Part shown: positions 25,854-34,021 of the stretch, in pieces
How positions within the stretch are numbered: position 1 is the first letter of the stretch
How the letters are laid out: every line of letters begins with the position of its first letter
Source: Emcibacter sp048269205
GTDB taxonomy: Bacteria > Pseudomonadota > Alphaproteobacteria > Sphingomonadales > Emcibacteraceae
DNA: 64,000 nt
Direction: 5' to 3'
Assembly: GCF_048269205.1 (NCBI RefSeq)
Contig: NZ_JBLXJC010000001.1
Coordinates: 1,054,001-1,118,000 of the forward strand
Translations under genes and position numbers: made by a program
The notes under the pieces: generated by a model
The model's input: only the letters and a program-made list of their open reading frames with translations
The model's database searches: none
Told to the model about the DNA's origin: nothing

Positions 25854-26657
25854 ATGACTGAAAATACAAAGGACCAGCCGCAGTCTCCTGTCGGGGTCGA
25901 AAAGCCTGTCGAGATAAAAAAGGAAGAAGGCTGGCTGGAATTTGCATCGACAGTGGCACTTGCCGTTCTGATTGCGATTGTTTTTCGCAGTTTTGTCTAT
26001 CAGCCTTTCACCATTCCATCTGAATCGATGCTCAAAAACCTGATGGTCGGGGATTATCTGCTGGTATCGAAATTTTCCTATGGTTATAGCCATCATTCTT
26101 TGCCGTTCAGCCCCCCGTTGTTTTCCGGACGCTTTTTGGAAAGTCCGGTTGAGCGCGGAGATGTGGTTGTTTTCAGGCTGCCCCGTGACCCGGGCGTTTA
26201 TTACATCAAGCGCATTCTCGGGCTTCCCGGTGATCGTATCCAGATGAAAAAAAGCGTCCTCTACATCAACGACAAACCGGTCAAGCGGGAGCGGCTCGAG
26301 GATTATGTGAGGATTCGTAACGGCCGAGAGGAACGCTTTGGGCAGTACCGGGAGACTCTGCCCAATGGAAAAAGCTATACCACCCTGGATATGGGGTATT
26401 TCCCGGGCAGCCGGGCGGATGACACGCCTGTCTACAAGATCCCTGAGGGGCATTATTTCGGAATTGGCGACAACCGGGACAATTCCAAGGACAGCCGGCT
26501 TCCCAAATCGGAGGGTGTTGGCTATATACCGAGTGAAAATATCATCGGCCGCGCCGAAGTTCTCACCCTTTCCTTTGATGACCAGGCGAAGCTCTGGGAA
26601 TTCTGGAAATGGTTCCCCAAGGAACGACGCGAACGGTTTTTCACCAAAATCAGATAG
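25854..26657 (+). CDS. lepB: Signal peptidase I
   Basis: A 267-residue type I signal peptidase that releases exported proteins at the membrane. One N-terminal membrane helix (about 28-48) precedes the catalytic domain. The nucleophile Ser58 is in IPSESM, the general-base Lys119 in YYIKRILGLPGD, and box E appears as GDNRDNSKDSR. Length matches the alphaproteobacterial enzyme. The 144 bp upstream could carry a promoter. It precedes rnc-era, the classic lepB-rnc-era order. Confidence 0.96.
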   Translation: MTENTKDQPQSPVGVEKPVEIKKEEGWLEFASTVALAVLIAIVFRSFVYQPFTIPSESMLKNLMVGDYLLVSKFSYGYSHHSLPFSPPLFSGRFLESPVERGDVVVFRLPRDPGVYYIKRILGLPGDRIQMKKSVLYINDKPVKRERLEDYVRIRNGREERFGQYRETLPNGKSYTTLDMGYFPGSRADDTPVYKIPEGHYFGIGDNRDNSKDSRLPKSEGVGYIPSENIIGRAEVLTLSFDDQAKLWEFWKWFPKERRERFFTKIR

Positions 26658-26720
26658 AATTCCGACAGCAGCCGGCGAGCGGGATGTCACACCGGGGCAA
26701 GCCGGCAAGACAATAAGATT

Positions 26721-27413
26721 GTGAGAATAGTGACTTCATCAAAAGGACAATACAGCAGCCTCTACAAGACACTGAAGTATGAATTCAGGGATGAGGACCT
26801 TCTGCGCCAGGCGCTAACTCATCCCAGTCTCGAAGGGCCGGTCAGTTACCAGCGTCTGGAATTTGTCGGTGACCGGGTACTTGGCCTGTTGATTGCTGAA
26901 TGGATTTACGAACGTTATCCCCATGTTGATGAAGGGGGCATGGCCAGCCGTCATACCAATCTGGTACGCCGGGAGACCTGCGCCGAGGCTGCGGAAAAAA
27001 TGGGCCTGGCGGAGTATATCCTGATGGCAAAAAGTACCGAGGATACGGGTGGACGCCGCCGGGCGACAATCCTGGGGGACGTCTGCGAGGCACTGCTGGG
27101 CGCCATGTATCTGGAAGGCGGGCTCGATGTGTGTCGAAAGCTGATCCGGACCCATTGGAAGGATTTTATCGACCAGGACGGACTTGCTGTGAGGGATGCG
27201 AAAACCAGGTTGCAGGAATGGGCCCAGAGCCGCAAAATCTCCACACCCAATTATGTTACATTGGGGCGTGAAGGCCCGGCTCACGAGCCCCTGTTTACCA
27301 TTGCGGTACGTTTGAATGGCATGGGGGAACAGGTCGGGCAGGGCGGCTCCAAGCGGGAGGCCGAGCAGGCGGCTGCAGCCAGGATGCTCGAAGCCATCGA
27401 AGAAGAAGATTGA
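26721..27413 (+). CDS. rnc: Ribonuclease III
   Basis: A 230-residue RNase III. The signature RLEFVGDRVLG (Glu47, Asp51) and GDVCEALLGAMYLEGG (Asp120, Glu123) supply the catalytic metal ligands, and a C-terminal double-stranded RNA-binding domain ends in GGSKREAEQAAAARML. It cleaves rRNA precursors and structured RNAs. The start is GTG 26721; a second GTG nine bases later is also possible, and neither has a strong ribosome-binding site. era begins 14 bp after its stop. Confidence 0.95.
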   Translation: MRIVTSSKGQYSSLYKTLKYEFRDEDLLRQALTHPSLEGPVSYQRLEFVGDRVLGLLIAEWIYERYPHVDEGGMASRHTNLVRRETCAEAAEKMGLAEYILMAKSTEDTGGRRRATILGDVCEALLGAMYLEGGLDVCRKLIRTHWKDFIDQDGLAVRDAKTRLQEWAQSRKISTPNYVTLGREGPAHEPLFTIAVRLNGMGEQVGQGGSKREAEQAAAARMLEAIEEED

Positions 27414-27427
27414 AAACAGGTGATCCG

Positions 27428-28333
27428 ATGACAGGTAAGCAAAATACACATTGCGGCTATGTGGCCCTGATCGGCGCACCCAATGCCGGGAAATCTACAC
27501 TTCTCAACGCTCTGGTTGGCAGCAAAATCGCCATTGTCACCCACAAGGTGCAGACCACCAGGACACGCATTCTGGGGGTGGCTGTTGACGGTCTGAACCA
27601 GATGATCTTTCTTGATACGCCGGGGATCTTCGAGCCCAGGAAGCGCATGGAGCGGGCCATGGTGGCGGCCGCCTGGGAGGGGGCTCATGATGCGGATATT
27701 ATCGTTCTGCTGGTGGATGCCACCCGGGGGATTGACGCGGACACCCGCCGTATTGCCGAAAGCCTCAAGGACAAAAAACGCAACGTGATCCTGGCCATCA
27801 ACAAGGTGGATGGTTTCAAGCGCGAAAAACTTCTTCCCCTGATCCAGGAAATGAACGAGATCGGTGAATTTACCGATACGTTACTGATTTCCGCCCTGAA
27901 GGGGCAGGGGCTTGATGAGCTGAAGCAGAAAATCGCCGATTATCTGCCGGAAGGGATCTGGCTGTATCCAGAGGATCAGCTGACGGATATTACGGAGCGG
28001 ATGCTGGCTGCCGAAATCACCCGCGAAAAATTCTTCCTGCGCCTGCATGAGGAACTGCCCTATGCGACCACCATCGAGACGGAACAGTGGAAAGACCTGA
28101 GAGACGGTTCAGTGCGGATCGAACAGGTGATCTATGTGGAGCGGGAAAGTCAGAAAAAGATTGTCATCGGCAAGGGGGGCAGCAGCCTCAAGGAAATTGG
28201 CAAACTGGCGCGCGAGGAGCTCGAGGAAATCCTCGGCCGACGTGTCCATCTATTCATTTTTGTCAAGGTGCGCAAGGACTGGTCCGAGGACCGCGAGCGT
28301 TATCGGAACATGGGCCTCGACTGGGTGAAATAG
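27428..28333 (+). CDS. era: GTPase Era
   Basis: A 301-residue Era, an essential GTPase that binds 16S rRNA during 30S assembly. G1 is GAPNAGKST (16-24), G3 is DTPG (63-66), G4 is NKVD, and a C-terminal KH domain has the KIVIGKGGSSLKEIG loop. ATG 27428 has AGGTG upstream and gives the family N-terminus; a TTG at 27410 inside rnc is less likely. In many alphaproteobacteria recO follows era; here the next gene is a convergent DUF4105 protein, 2 bp away. Confidence 0.96.
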   Translation: MTGKQNTHCGYVALIGAPNAGKSTLLNALVGSKIAIVTHKVQTTRTRILGVAVDGLNQMIFLDTPGIFEPRKRMERAMVAAAWEGAHDADIIVLLVDATRGIDADTRRIAESLKDKKRNVILAINKVDGFKREKLLPLIQEMNEIGEFTDTLLISALKGQGLDELKQKIADYLPEGIWLYPEDQLTDITERMLAAEITREKFFLRLHEELPYATTIETEQWKDLRDGSVRIEQVIYVERESQKKIVIGKGGSSLKEIGKLAREELEEILGRRVHLFIFVKVRKDWSEDRERYRNMGLDWVK

Positions 28334-28335
28334 GC

Positions 28336-29220
28336 CTAATGTGACTCCGTGCAGGGTGGGAGATCAAGCCCGCCATAACCTGACCATCCGCACCGTATTT
28401 TAACAGAATAACTGTCATCCAGAAGAAGGCCTTCAGGCTTGATGCCGGCGCGCTTGCGACCGTCCTGCAGCGACATGTCGTTGGGGATCAGGCCGATGGT
28501 ATAGGCGAGCCGGTCGGCGCGACCCGGCAGCAGCACCCGGAAGTCGATGGCATGAGTGTAATTCCGGATGGCTGTGTTTTTGATCAGGTTGGTCAGACAG
28601 CTGTCAAATAGGGTGTTGTAGAAGGCCGGTTTGTTATGCAGGTCATTTGTTTCGGCAATGACCTTGAGGAAATATTCTCTCATTTCACCGGGATCAGTCA
28701 GTGTGACCGGATAAAGCATCACATTTTCGCCGCGAACATGGGTGCGCTGGCCGATGATGTCCTGTTCCGTTCCCCAGACATAGATCTTGTTGAACTGGCG
28801 CATCATGCCGCGGAAGGCGCCATAATGTTGTCCGGGATGCAATCTGGTTTCCACTGACAGGGAAAGATATTCCCCGCCTTCGAATTCAAAACTCAGAAAA
28901 TTATGGGCCAGCCCCATGGGGCCGAAATGGGAAATGCCGTACCAGATCCGTTTCAGATCATCGAGATAATAGGTGCGATCGAAATACTGTATCCGGTCCG
29001 GCGTGCGATCCGCATGATAGGTGAAGTCCCGGACATTGTGTAGATGGATATAGTCTTTGCCGCTTTCCGCAAAGGCGGTGCGGGAAAGCTGGGGTTGCCA
29101 GGGGCCCGCCATGTCCGGTGTCTGCAATTCCAGAAAAATCCATACCCCGGCAACCAGGCCAGCAAGGGCCGCCATGGCATATTTCAGGGCCTGGATAAAT
29201 TTGCTTTTTTTTCGGGCCAA
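28336..29220 (-). CDS. DUF4105 domain membrane-anchored protein
   Basis: A 294-residue protein with one N-terminal membrane anchor (about 13-33) and a DUF4105 region. The typical beginning DYIHLHNVRDFTYHADRTPD lies near 56-75, and the cysteine-containing NTLFDSCLTNLIKNTA near 205-220 resembles the family active-site-like Cys with a preceding Asn. The predicted location is the periplasm. DUF4105 proteins resemble papain-like hydrolases in arrangement, but no function is proven. It is convergent with era and followed on the minus strand by nothing before the rocD stop. Confidence 0.82.
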   Translation of the reverse strand: MARKKSKFIQALKYAMAALAGLVAGVWIFLELQTPDMAGPWQPQLSRTAFAESGKDYIHLHNVRDFTYHADRTPDRIQYFDRTYYLDDLKRIWYGISHFGPMGLAHNFLSFEFEGGEYLSLSVETRLHPGQHYGAFRGMMRQFNKIYVWGTEQDIIGQRTHVRGENVMLYPVTLTDPGEMREYFLKVIAETNDLHNKPAFYNTLFDSCLTNLIKNTAIRNYTHAIDFRVLLPGRADRLAYTIGLIPNDMSLQDGRKRAGIKPEGLLLDDSYSVKIRCGWSGYGGLDLPPCTESH

Positions 29221-29285
29221 AATACTCCCCCTGCGTTTTTAAGACAGGTTAGGGAGTCTTGGTCCGTTTGACAAGATGTCTGGTT

Positions 29286-30494
29286 TCAGCTTTCCTGAAG
29301 AACTTCAGAAATCTGTTCCGCCAGCCAGTCAATCTGTTCCTTTTCGATCACCAGCGGGGGGGCCAGGCGTATCACATAGTCGTGGGTCTCCTTGCACAGG
29401 ATCCCGCGCTTCATCAATGCCTCGCAATAAGGACGGGCAAGGCCCACTTCCTTGTGCAGCTCAATGCCGATGAAAAGCCCTTTGCCGCGGATTTCCGCCA
29501 CTTTGTTTGTGGGGATTTCTTCCAGCTTGCGCATCAGATAGTCCCCGAGCAGGCGGGAGCGGTCAACGAGATTTTCTTCGTCTATCACTTCCAGGGCGGC
29601 AAGTCCCACAGCGGCCCCCAGCGGGTTTCCGCCATAGGTGCTGCCATGAATGCCAGGGGTGAAAACACCAAGAATATCGCGGGAAGAGATCACTGCCGAG
29701 ACCGGATAGGCGCCGCCGGAGAGGGCCTTGCCGACAATCAGCATATCCGGTTTGGCGTGCTCTTCATGCTGGTAACAGAACATCTGACCGGTACGGCCCA
29801 GGCCTGTCTGGATTTCATCCATGACCATAAGGACATTATTATCCCGGCATATGCGGCGCGTGGCGGCAAGGTACCCTTCCGGCGGCACATTGATGCCGGC
29901 TTCGCCCTGGATCGGCTCCATGATAAGGGCTACAGTATTGTCAGTGATTGCTGCCTCGAGGGCATCTGCATCACCGTAGGGTACGATTTTGAAGCCGGGT
30001 GTAAACGGCCCGAAATGATGTTTGTAGGCTTCTTCGGAAGAGGCACTGACCGTGGTCACGGTCCGGCCGTGGAAGTTGCCTTCGAAAAAGATGATTTCCG
30101 CCTGGTTGTCCGGCACACCCTTGACTTCATAACCCCATTTTCGCACCGCCTTGATGGCTGTTTCCACGGCTTCGGCGCCGGTGTTCATGGGCAGTGCCAT
30201 GTCCATTTCCGCCATGGCGCAGAGTTTTTCCAGGAAATCGCCCATCTTGTCATTGTGAAAGGCACGTGACGTCAGGGTCAGCTGGTTAGCCTGCTCGGTC
30301 AGGGCATTAATGATTTTCGGATGGCAATGGCCCTGGTTGACCGCGCTGTAGGCGCTGAGGCAATCCAGGTATTTGTTGCCGTCAACATCCCAGACCCAGA
30401 TTCCCTTTCCCCGGGACAATACAAGGGGGAGGGGATGATAGTTCTGGGCACTGTGCAGGTCTGTTTTATTGATTATGTCCTGTTGCAGGGTCAT
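29286..30494 (-). CDS. rocD: Ornithine aminotransferase
   Basis: A 402-residue class III aminotransferase that turns ornithine and 2-oxoglutarate into glutamate semialdehyde and glutamate. The PLP lysine is Lys256 in LIVGKALSGGAYPVSAV, with the DEIQTG motif at 226-231 and the substrate-site NTGAEAVETA near 104-113. The N-terminal signature SAQNYHPLPLVLSRGKGIWVWDVDG is typical of ornithine rather than acetylornithine aminotransferase. It overlaps rocF by 4 bp, so arginine is taken via ornithine to glutamate semialdehyde by one operon. Confidence 0.93.
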   Translation of the reverse strand: MTLQQDIINKTDLHSAQNYHPLPLVLSRGKGIWVWDVDGNKYLDCLSAYSAVNQGHCHPKIINALTEQANQLTLTSRAFHNDKMGDFLEKLCAMAEMDMALPMNTGAEAVETAIKAVRKWGYEVKGVPDNQAEIIFFEGNFHGRTVTTVSASSEEAYKHHFGPFTPGFKIVPYGDADALEAAITDNTVALIMEPIQGEAGINVPPEGYLAATRRICRDNNVLMVMDEIQTGLGRTGQMFCYQHEEHAKPDMLIVGKALSGGAYPVSAVISSRDILGVFTPGIHGSTYGGNPLGAAVGLAALEVIDEENLVDRSRLLGDYLMRKLEEIPTNKVAEIRGKGLFIGIELHKEVGLARPYCEALMKRGILCKETHDYVIRLAPPLVIEKEQIDWLAEQISEVLQES

Positions 30495-31423
30495 ATGGTC
30501 TTTCCTTTGGTGGGCGGCAATATGTGGTTGCCGAACAGGCTGGCTGCCAGATCAACGGCCAGTTCCGCGGTCTTGTTTTTATCATCCAGCGCCGGGTTGA
30601 TTTCGGCGATGTCGAGCGATCCCATCAGGCCGCTGTCGTAAACCATTTCCATGCAGAGCTGAGCCTCGCGGTAGGTCAGCCCGCCAGGAATCGTGGTGCC
30701 AACACCGGGGGCAATGGTTGGATCAAGGCTGTCCACGTCAAAGCTCACATGCAGATGGGCGTTCTTGTCACGCACCTGTTCAATAATGCTGTGCATGGTC
30801 ATACGCATGCCGATCTCGTCAATTCGGCGCATGTCAAACACATTGATTCCGCTGTCGGTGACCAGTTTCTTTTCGGCCCGGTCAACGGAACGGATGCCCA
30901 CCTGATAGATATTGCCGGGTTTGACCATGGGGGTTACCGAGGACAGACCGGTCAGTTCCGCCGGGCCGATCCCGGACATGACAGCTACCGGCATGCCGTG
31001 AATGTTGCCTGAGGGACTGGTCTCCGGTGTGTTGAAGTCGGCATGGGCGTCGATCCAGAGGACGCAGAGGGGGATGTTTTTCTGAGTGCAATAGCGGGAG
31101 ACAGCGGCAATTGACCCGATGCTCATTCCGTGGTCACCGCCCATCATGATGGGGAGGTGCCCTTCCATCAGCTCCGTATAGACCGCATCCTGCACATTCT
31201 GACACCAGATCATGGTCTCTTTGAGATGACGCAGGCCATCTTCGGGCGGATGGTTGGGAGTTTTCGGTCCATACAGGTTACCCGTATCAACGACGTCATA
31301 TCCCAGTTTTTCGAGTGTGTTGGAAATGCCGGCCACACGAAGGGCCTCCGGCCCCATGGTAGCGCCGCGGTCGCCAGCTGAAATGTCGCTGGGTACGCCA
31401 ATCAGTGAAATTTTCTTTGTCAT
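30491..31423 (-). CDS. rocF: Arginase
   Basis: A 310-residue arginase of the ureohydrolase family that hydrolyses arginine to ornithine and urea using two manganese ions. Metal ligands are visible in GGDHGMSIG (His98), DAHADFNTP (Asp125, His127, Asp129) and SFDVDSLDP near residue 235. The N-terminal block GVPSDISAGDRGATMGPEALR is typical of arginase rather than agmatinase. It is the first gene of the rocF-rocD pair. The 190 bp upstream are shared with a divergent Lrp-type regulator, suggesting control by arginine or ornithine. Confidence 0.93.
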   Translation of the reverse strand: MTKKISLIGVPSDISAGDRGATMGPEALRVAGISNTLEKLGYDVVDTGNLYGPKTPNHPPEDGLRHLKETMIWCQNVQDAVYTELMEGHLPIMMGGDHGMSIGSIAAVSRYCTQKNIPLCVLWIDAHADFNTPETSPSGNIHGMPVAVMSGIGPAELTGLSSVTPMVKPGNIYQVGIRSVDRAEKKLVTDSGINVFDMRRIDEIGMRMTMHSIIEQVRDKNAHLHVSFDVDSLDPTIAPGVGTTIPGGLTYREAQLCMEMVYDSGLMGSLDIAEINPALDDKNKTAELAVDLAASLFGNHILPPTKGKTI

Positions 31424-31506
31424 AATTATAATATCAGAATAAATCTCATGCCCTTGATTATGGCTAGCTTTGCATGAAAATCCGAAAATGAAATATCTAT
31501 TTTAAT

Positions 31507-31525
31507 AAGAATGCCGAATATTCTT
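31507..31525. promoter_or_regulatory. Inverted repeat in the rocF-lrp intergenic region
   Basis: AAGAAT and ATTCTT are separated by 7 bp, giving a 19-bp perfect-arm inverted repeat in the AT-rich region between divergent rocF and the Lrp-like gene. It is a candidate operator for the regulator, inferred from position and symmetry; the sequence is not a match to a defined consensus. Confidence 0.3.
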
Positions 31526-31613
31526 CGGGTTTTTGGTGGAATGTGCTACATTGTTCTGAGATGTAAGAAAAAAATTATGTCATAACGATAAATATATTCT
31601 ACGGAGAGAACAA

Positions 31614-32099
31614 TTGGCCCGGAAAAAGTCTATGGATCGCATCGATCTGAAGATTCTTTCGATTCTTCAGGAAAATGCACGCATCACCAATCACCTCTTG
31701 TCCGACAAGGTGAATCTGTCCCCAAGCAGTTGCCTGCAGCGGGTGCGTAAGCTGGAAGATGAAGGCTATATCGACAGTTATATGGCCAATATCAACCTGG
31801 ACAAAATCTGTCGTACGGTGACGGTACTGGTTACCGTCAGCCTGCATGACCATACCAATGCCAATTTCAAGGCCTTTGAAGAAGCCATGGCCCAGTTCCC
31901 GGAGATTGTGGAATGCTATACGGTGAGCGGCAATTTTGATTATTTCCTGCGGGTGGTCTGCCCTGACATGAACAGTTATCTCAAGCTCAATGACGACCTG
32001 ATCGGTAAAATGGAAGGGGTCGCCAATATCTCCAGCCAGGTGGCGCTTGCCCATACCAAACCCTTCCGCGGCTATGCGCTGGAAAGGCTTGTGGAGTAG
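31614..32099 (+). CDS. Lrp/AsnC-family transcriptional regulator
   Basis: A 161-residue regulator. The N-terminal helix-turn-helix is clear: MDRIDLKILSILQENARITNHLLSDKVNLSPSSCLQRVRKLEDEGYI, followed by the C-terminal RAM/AsnC ligand-binding domain with NFDYFLRVVCPDMNSYLKLNDDLIG. Such proteins sense amino acids. The TTG at 31614 has GGAGAG 6-7 nt upstream, whereas the first ATG (31632) has no such site, so I prefer TTG. Its divergence from rocF-rocD makes it the likely activator of arginine breakdown, by analogy with other alphaproteobacteria; no binding data are available. Confidence 0.88.
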   Translation: MARKKSMDRIDLKILSILQENARITNHLLSDKVNLSPSSCLQRVRKLEDEGYIDSYMANINLDKICRTVTVLVTVSLHDHTNANFKAFEEAMAQFPEIVECYTVSGNFDYFLRVVCPDMNSYLKLNDDLIGKMEGVANISSQVALAHTKPFRGYALERLVE

Positions 32100-32237
32100 A
32101 ATGTTTTTGCCCGGATCACCGATGGATGTTCCCGGGGAGAGGAAAGGCTGCAAAATTCCCCAATCGCCCTCTTGCAGAACAGACAGCCCGGTGTTAGTTT
32201 CCGCCTTTCGGAACTAACTCAACCTGTCAGGAATATT

Positions 32238-32525
32238 ATGTCTGTTGATAAGGATACTGTGGCGAAAATAGCCCATCTCGCCCGCATCAAGGTGCCCGAG
32301 GAAAAACTCGAGCCGCTGGTGGGAGAACTGAACAATATTCTGGATTGGGTGGAAATGCTGTCCGAGGTGGATACGGACGGAGTGGACCCCCTGACCAGTG
32401 TGGCCGATGTTACTCTTCCCATGCGGGAAGATAAAATCACCGATGGTGGCTATCGGGAGGATATCCTGGCCAATGCGCCGGTAGCCGAACACGGCTTTTT
32501 TGCCGTCCCCAAAGTGATTGAATAG
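32238..32525 (+). CDS. gatC: Aspartyl/glutamyl-tRNA amidotransferase subunit C
   Basis: A 95-residue GatC, the small wrapping subunit of the GatCAB amidotransferase, which converts misacylated Glu-tRNA(Gln) or Asp-tRNA(Asn) to the amide form. The family start VDKDTVAKIAHLARIKV and LNNILDWVEMLSEVDTDGVDPL are present, ending in AEHGFFAVPKVIE. The start at ATG 32238 (after CAGGAA) fits the family length; the frame is open for 22 further upstream codons. gatA follows after 8 bp. A 138 bp non-coding gap separates it from the Lrp gene. Confidence 0.94.
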   Translation: MSVDKDTVAKIAHLARIKVPEEKLEPLVGELNNILDWVEMLSEVDTDGVDPLTSVADVTLPMREDKITDGGYREDILANAPVAEHGFFAVPKVIE

Positions 32526-32533
32526 GGGAGGGT

Positions 32534-34021
32534 ATGATGAGCAAACTGACAGAACTTACCATTACCGAAGCCAGAGACGGTTTCAAAAAAGGTGATTTTA
32601 CAGCCCGCGAGGTGACTGAAGCTCATCTTGCTGCCATGGAAGCCGCGCGTGAGCTGAATGCCTATATTGCCGAGACGCCCGAACAGGCGCTGGATATGGC
32701 GGACAAGGCAGATACCAGAATTAAAGCCGGTGACCAGAAAGGCATGACCGGCATTCCGGTCGGCGTGAAGGACCTGTTCTGCACCAAAGGTGTGCACAGC
32801 TGTTCCGCAAGCCACATCCTGGACGGATTTGAGCCCCGCTATGAAAGCACCGTGACCCAACAGATGTGGGACGACGGGGCCGTGATGCTGGGCAAACTCA
32901 ATATGGATGAGTTCGCCATGGGCTCCTCCAATGAGACCAGCTATTACGGGCCGGTGAAAAATCCCTGGCGGGCTGAAGGTTACGGGCATGACCTGGTGCC
33001 GGGCGGCTCCTCCGGCGGCTCTGTTGCTGCCGTGGCGGCTGATATCGCTATTGCTGCAACCGGTACTGACACTGGCGGGTCAATTCGCCAGCCGGCAAGT
33101 TTCACAAATCTCGTGGGTCTCAAGCCCACATACGGTCGCTGTTCCCGCTGGGGTATTATTGCCTTTGCGTCCTCCCTGGACCAGGCGGGTCCCATCACCA
33201 AGACTGTGCGGGATGCGGCCATCATGCTGGAAAGTATGGCCGGTCACGACCCCAAGGACAGTACGTCGGTTCCGACCGACGTGCCGAACTTCGAGGCTGC
33301 TCTGACCGGTGATATTCGCGGCCTGAAGGTGGGTATTCCAAAAGAATATCGTGTCGACGGTATGCCTGAAGAGATTGAAAAACTCTGGCTGCAGGGTATT
33401 GATTGGCTCAAGGGCGCGGGGGCGGAAGTTGTCGATATTTCCCTGCCGCACACCAAATATGCCCTGCCCACTTATTACATTGTGGCGCCGGCGGAGGCAT
33501 CCTCCAATCTGGCCCGCTATGACGGGGTGAAATACGGTCTGCGTGTTGACGGTGAAAATCTGGCAGATATGTATAGCAATACCCGGGCCGAAGGGTTTGG
33601 CGACGAGGTCAAGCGACGTATCCTGATCGGCACCTATGTGCTGTCAGCCGGTTATTACGATGCCTACTATCTGAAAGCCCAAAAGGTACGCAGCCTTATT
33701 GCTCGTGATTTCCGCGAGGCGTATGAGAAAGTGGATGTGATCCTGACACCGACGGCCCCCAGTGCCGCCTTTGCATTGGGAGAGAAAACATCCGATCCGC
33801 TGTCCATGTATCTCAATGACGTTTTCACCGTGCCGGCAAGTCTGGCCGGTCTGCCGGGTATTTCCGTACCGGCGGGCCTTAATCGCGAGGGGCTGCCCTT
33901 AGGGCTGCAGCTTCTGGGACGGCCCTTTGACGAGGAAACCCTGCTCAGAGCGGCAGATGTTCTGGAAGGCGCGGCTAATATGACGGCGAAACCTGTTAAA
34001 TGGTGGGGAGGCAAGTCATGA
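32534..34021 (+). CDS. gatA: Aspartyl/glutamyl-tRNA amidotransferase subunit A
   Basis: A 495-residue amidase-signature enzyme, the glutaminase subunit of GatCAB. The catalytic triad is Lys79 (GIPVGVKDLF), the cis-serine Ser159 in GGSSGGS, and the nucleophile Ser183 in TGTDTGGSIRQP; the spacing of Ser159 and Ser183 is as in the family. Two ATG codons stand in tandem at 32534 and 32537, with GGGGAGG just before; the second has better spacing. It overlaps gatB by 4 bp. Confidence 0.96.
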   Translation: MMSKLTELTITEARDGFKKGDFTAREVTEAHLAAMEAARELNAYIAETPEQALDMADKADTRIKAGDQKGMTGIPVGVKDLFCTKGVHSCSASHILDGFEPRYESTVTQQMWDDGAVMLGKLNMDEFAMGSSNETSYYGPVKNPWRAEGYGHDLVPGGSSGGSVAAVAADIAIAATGTDTGGSIRQPASFTNLVGLKPTYGRCSRWGIIAFASSLDQAGPITKTVRDAAIMLESMAGHDPKDSTSVPTDVPNFEAALTGDIRGLKVGIPKEYRVDGMPEEIEKLWLQGIDWLKGAGAEVVDISLPHTKYALPTYYIVAPAEASSNLARYDGVKYGLRVDGENLADMYSNTRAEGFGDEVKRRILIGTYVLSAGYYDAYYLKAQKVRSLIARDFREAYEKVDVILTPTAPSAAFALGEKTSDPLSMYLNDVFTVPASLAGLPGISVPAGLNREGLPLGLQLLGRPFDEETLLRAADVLEGAANMTAKPVKWWGGKS

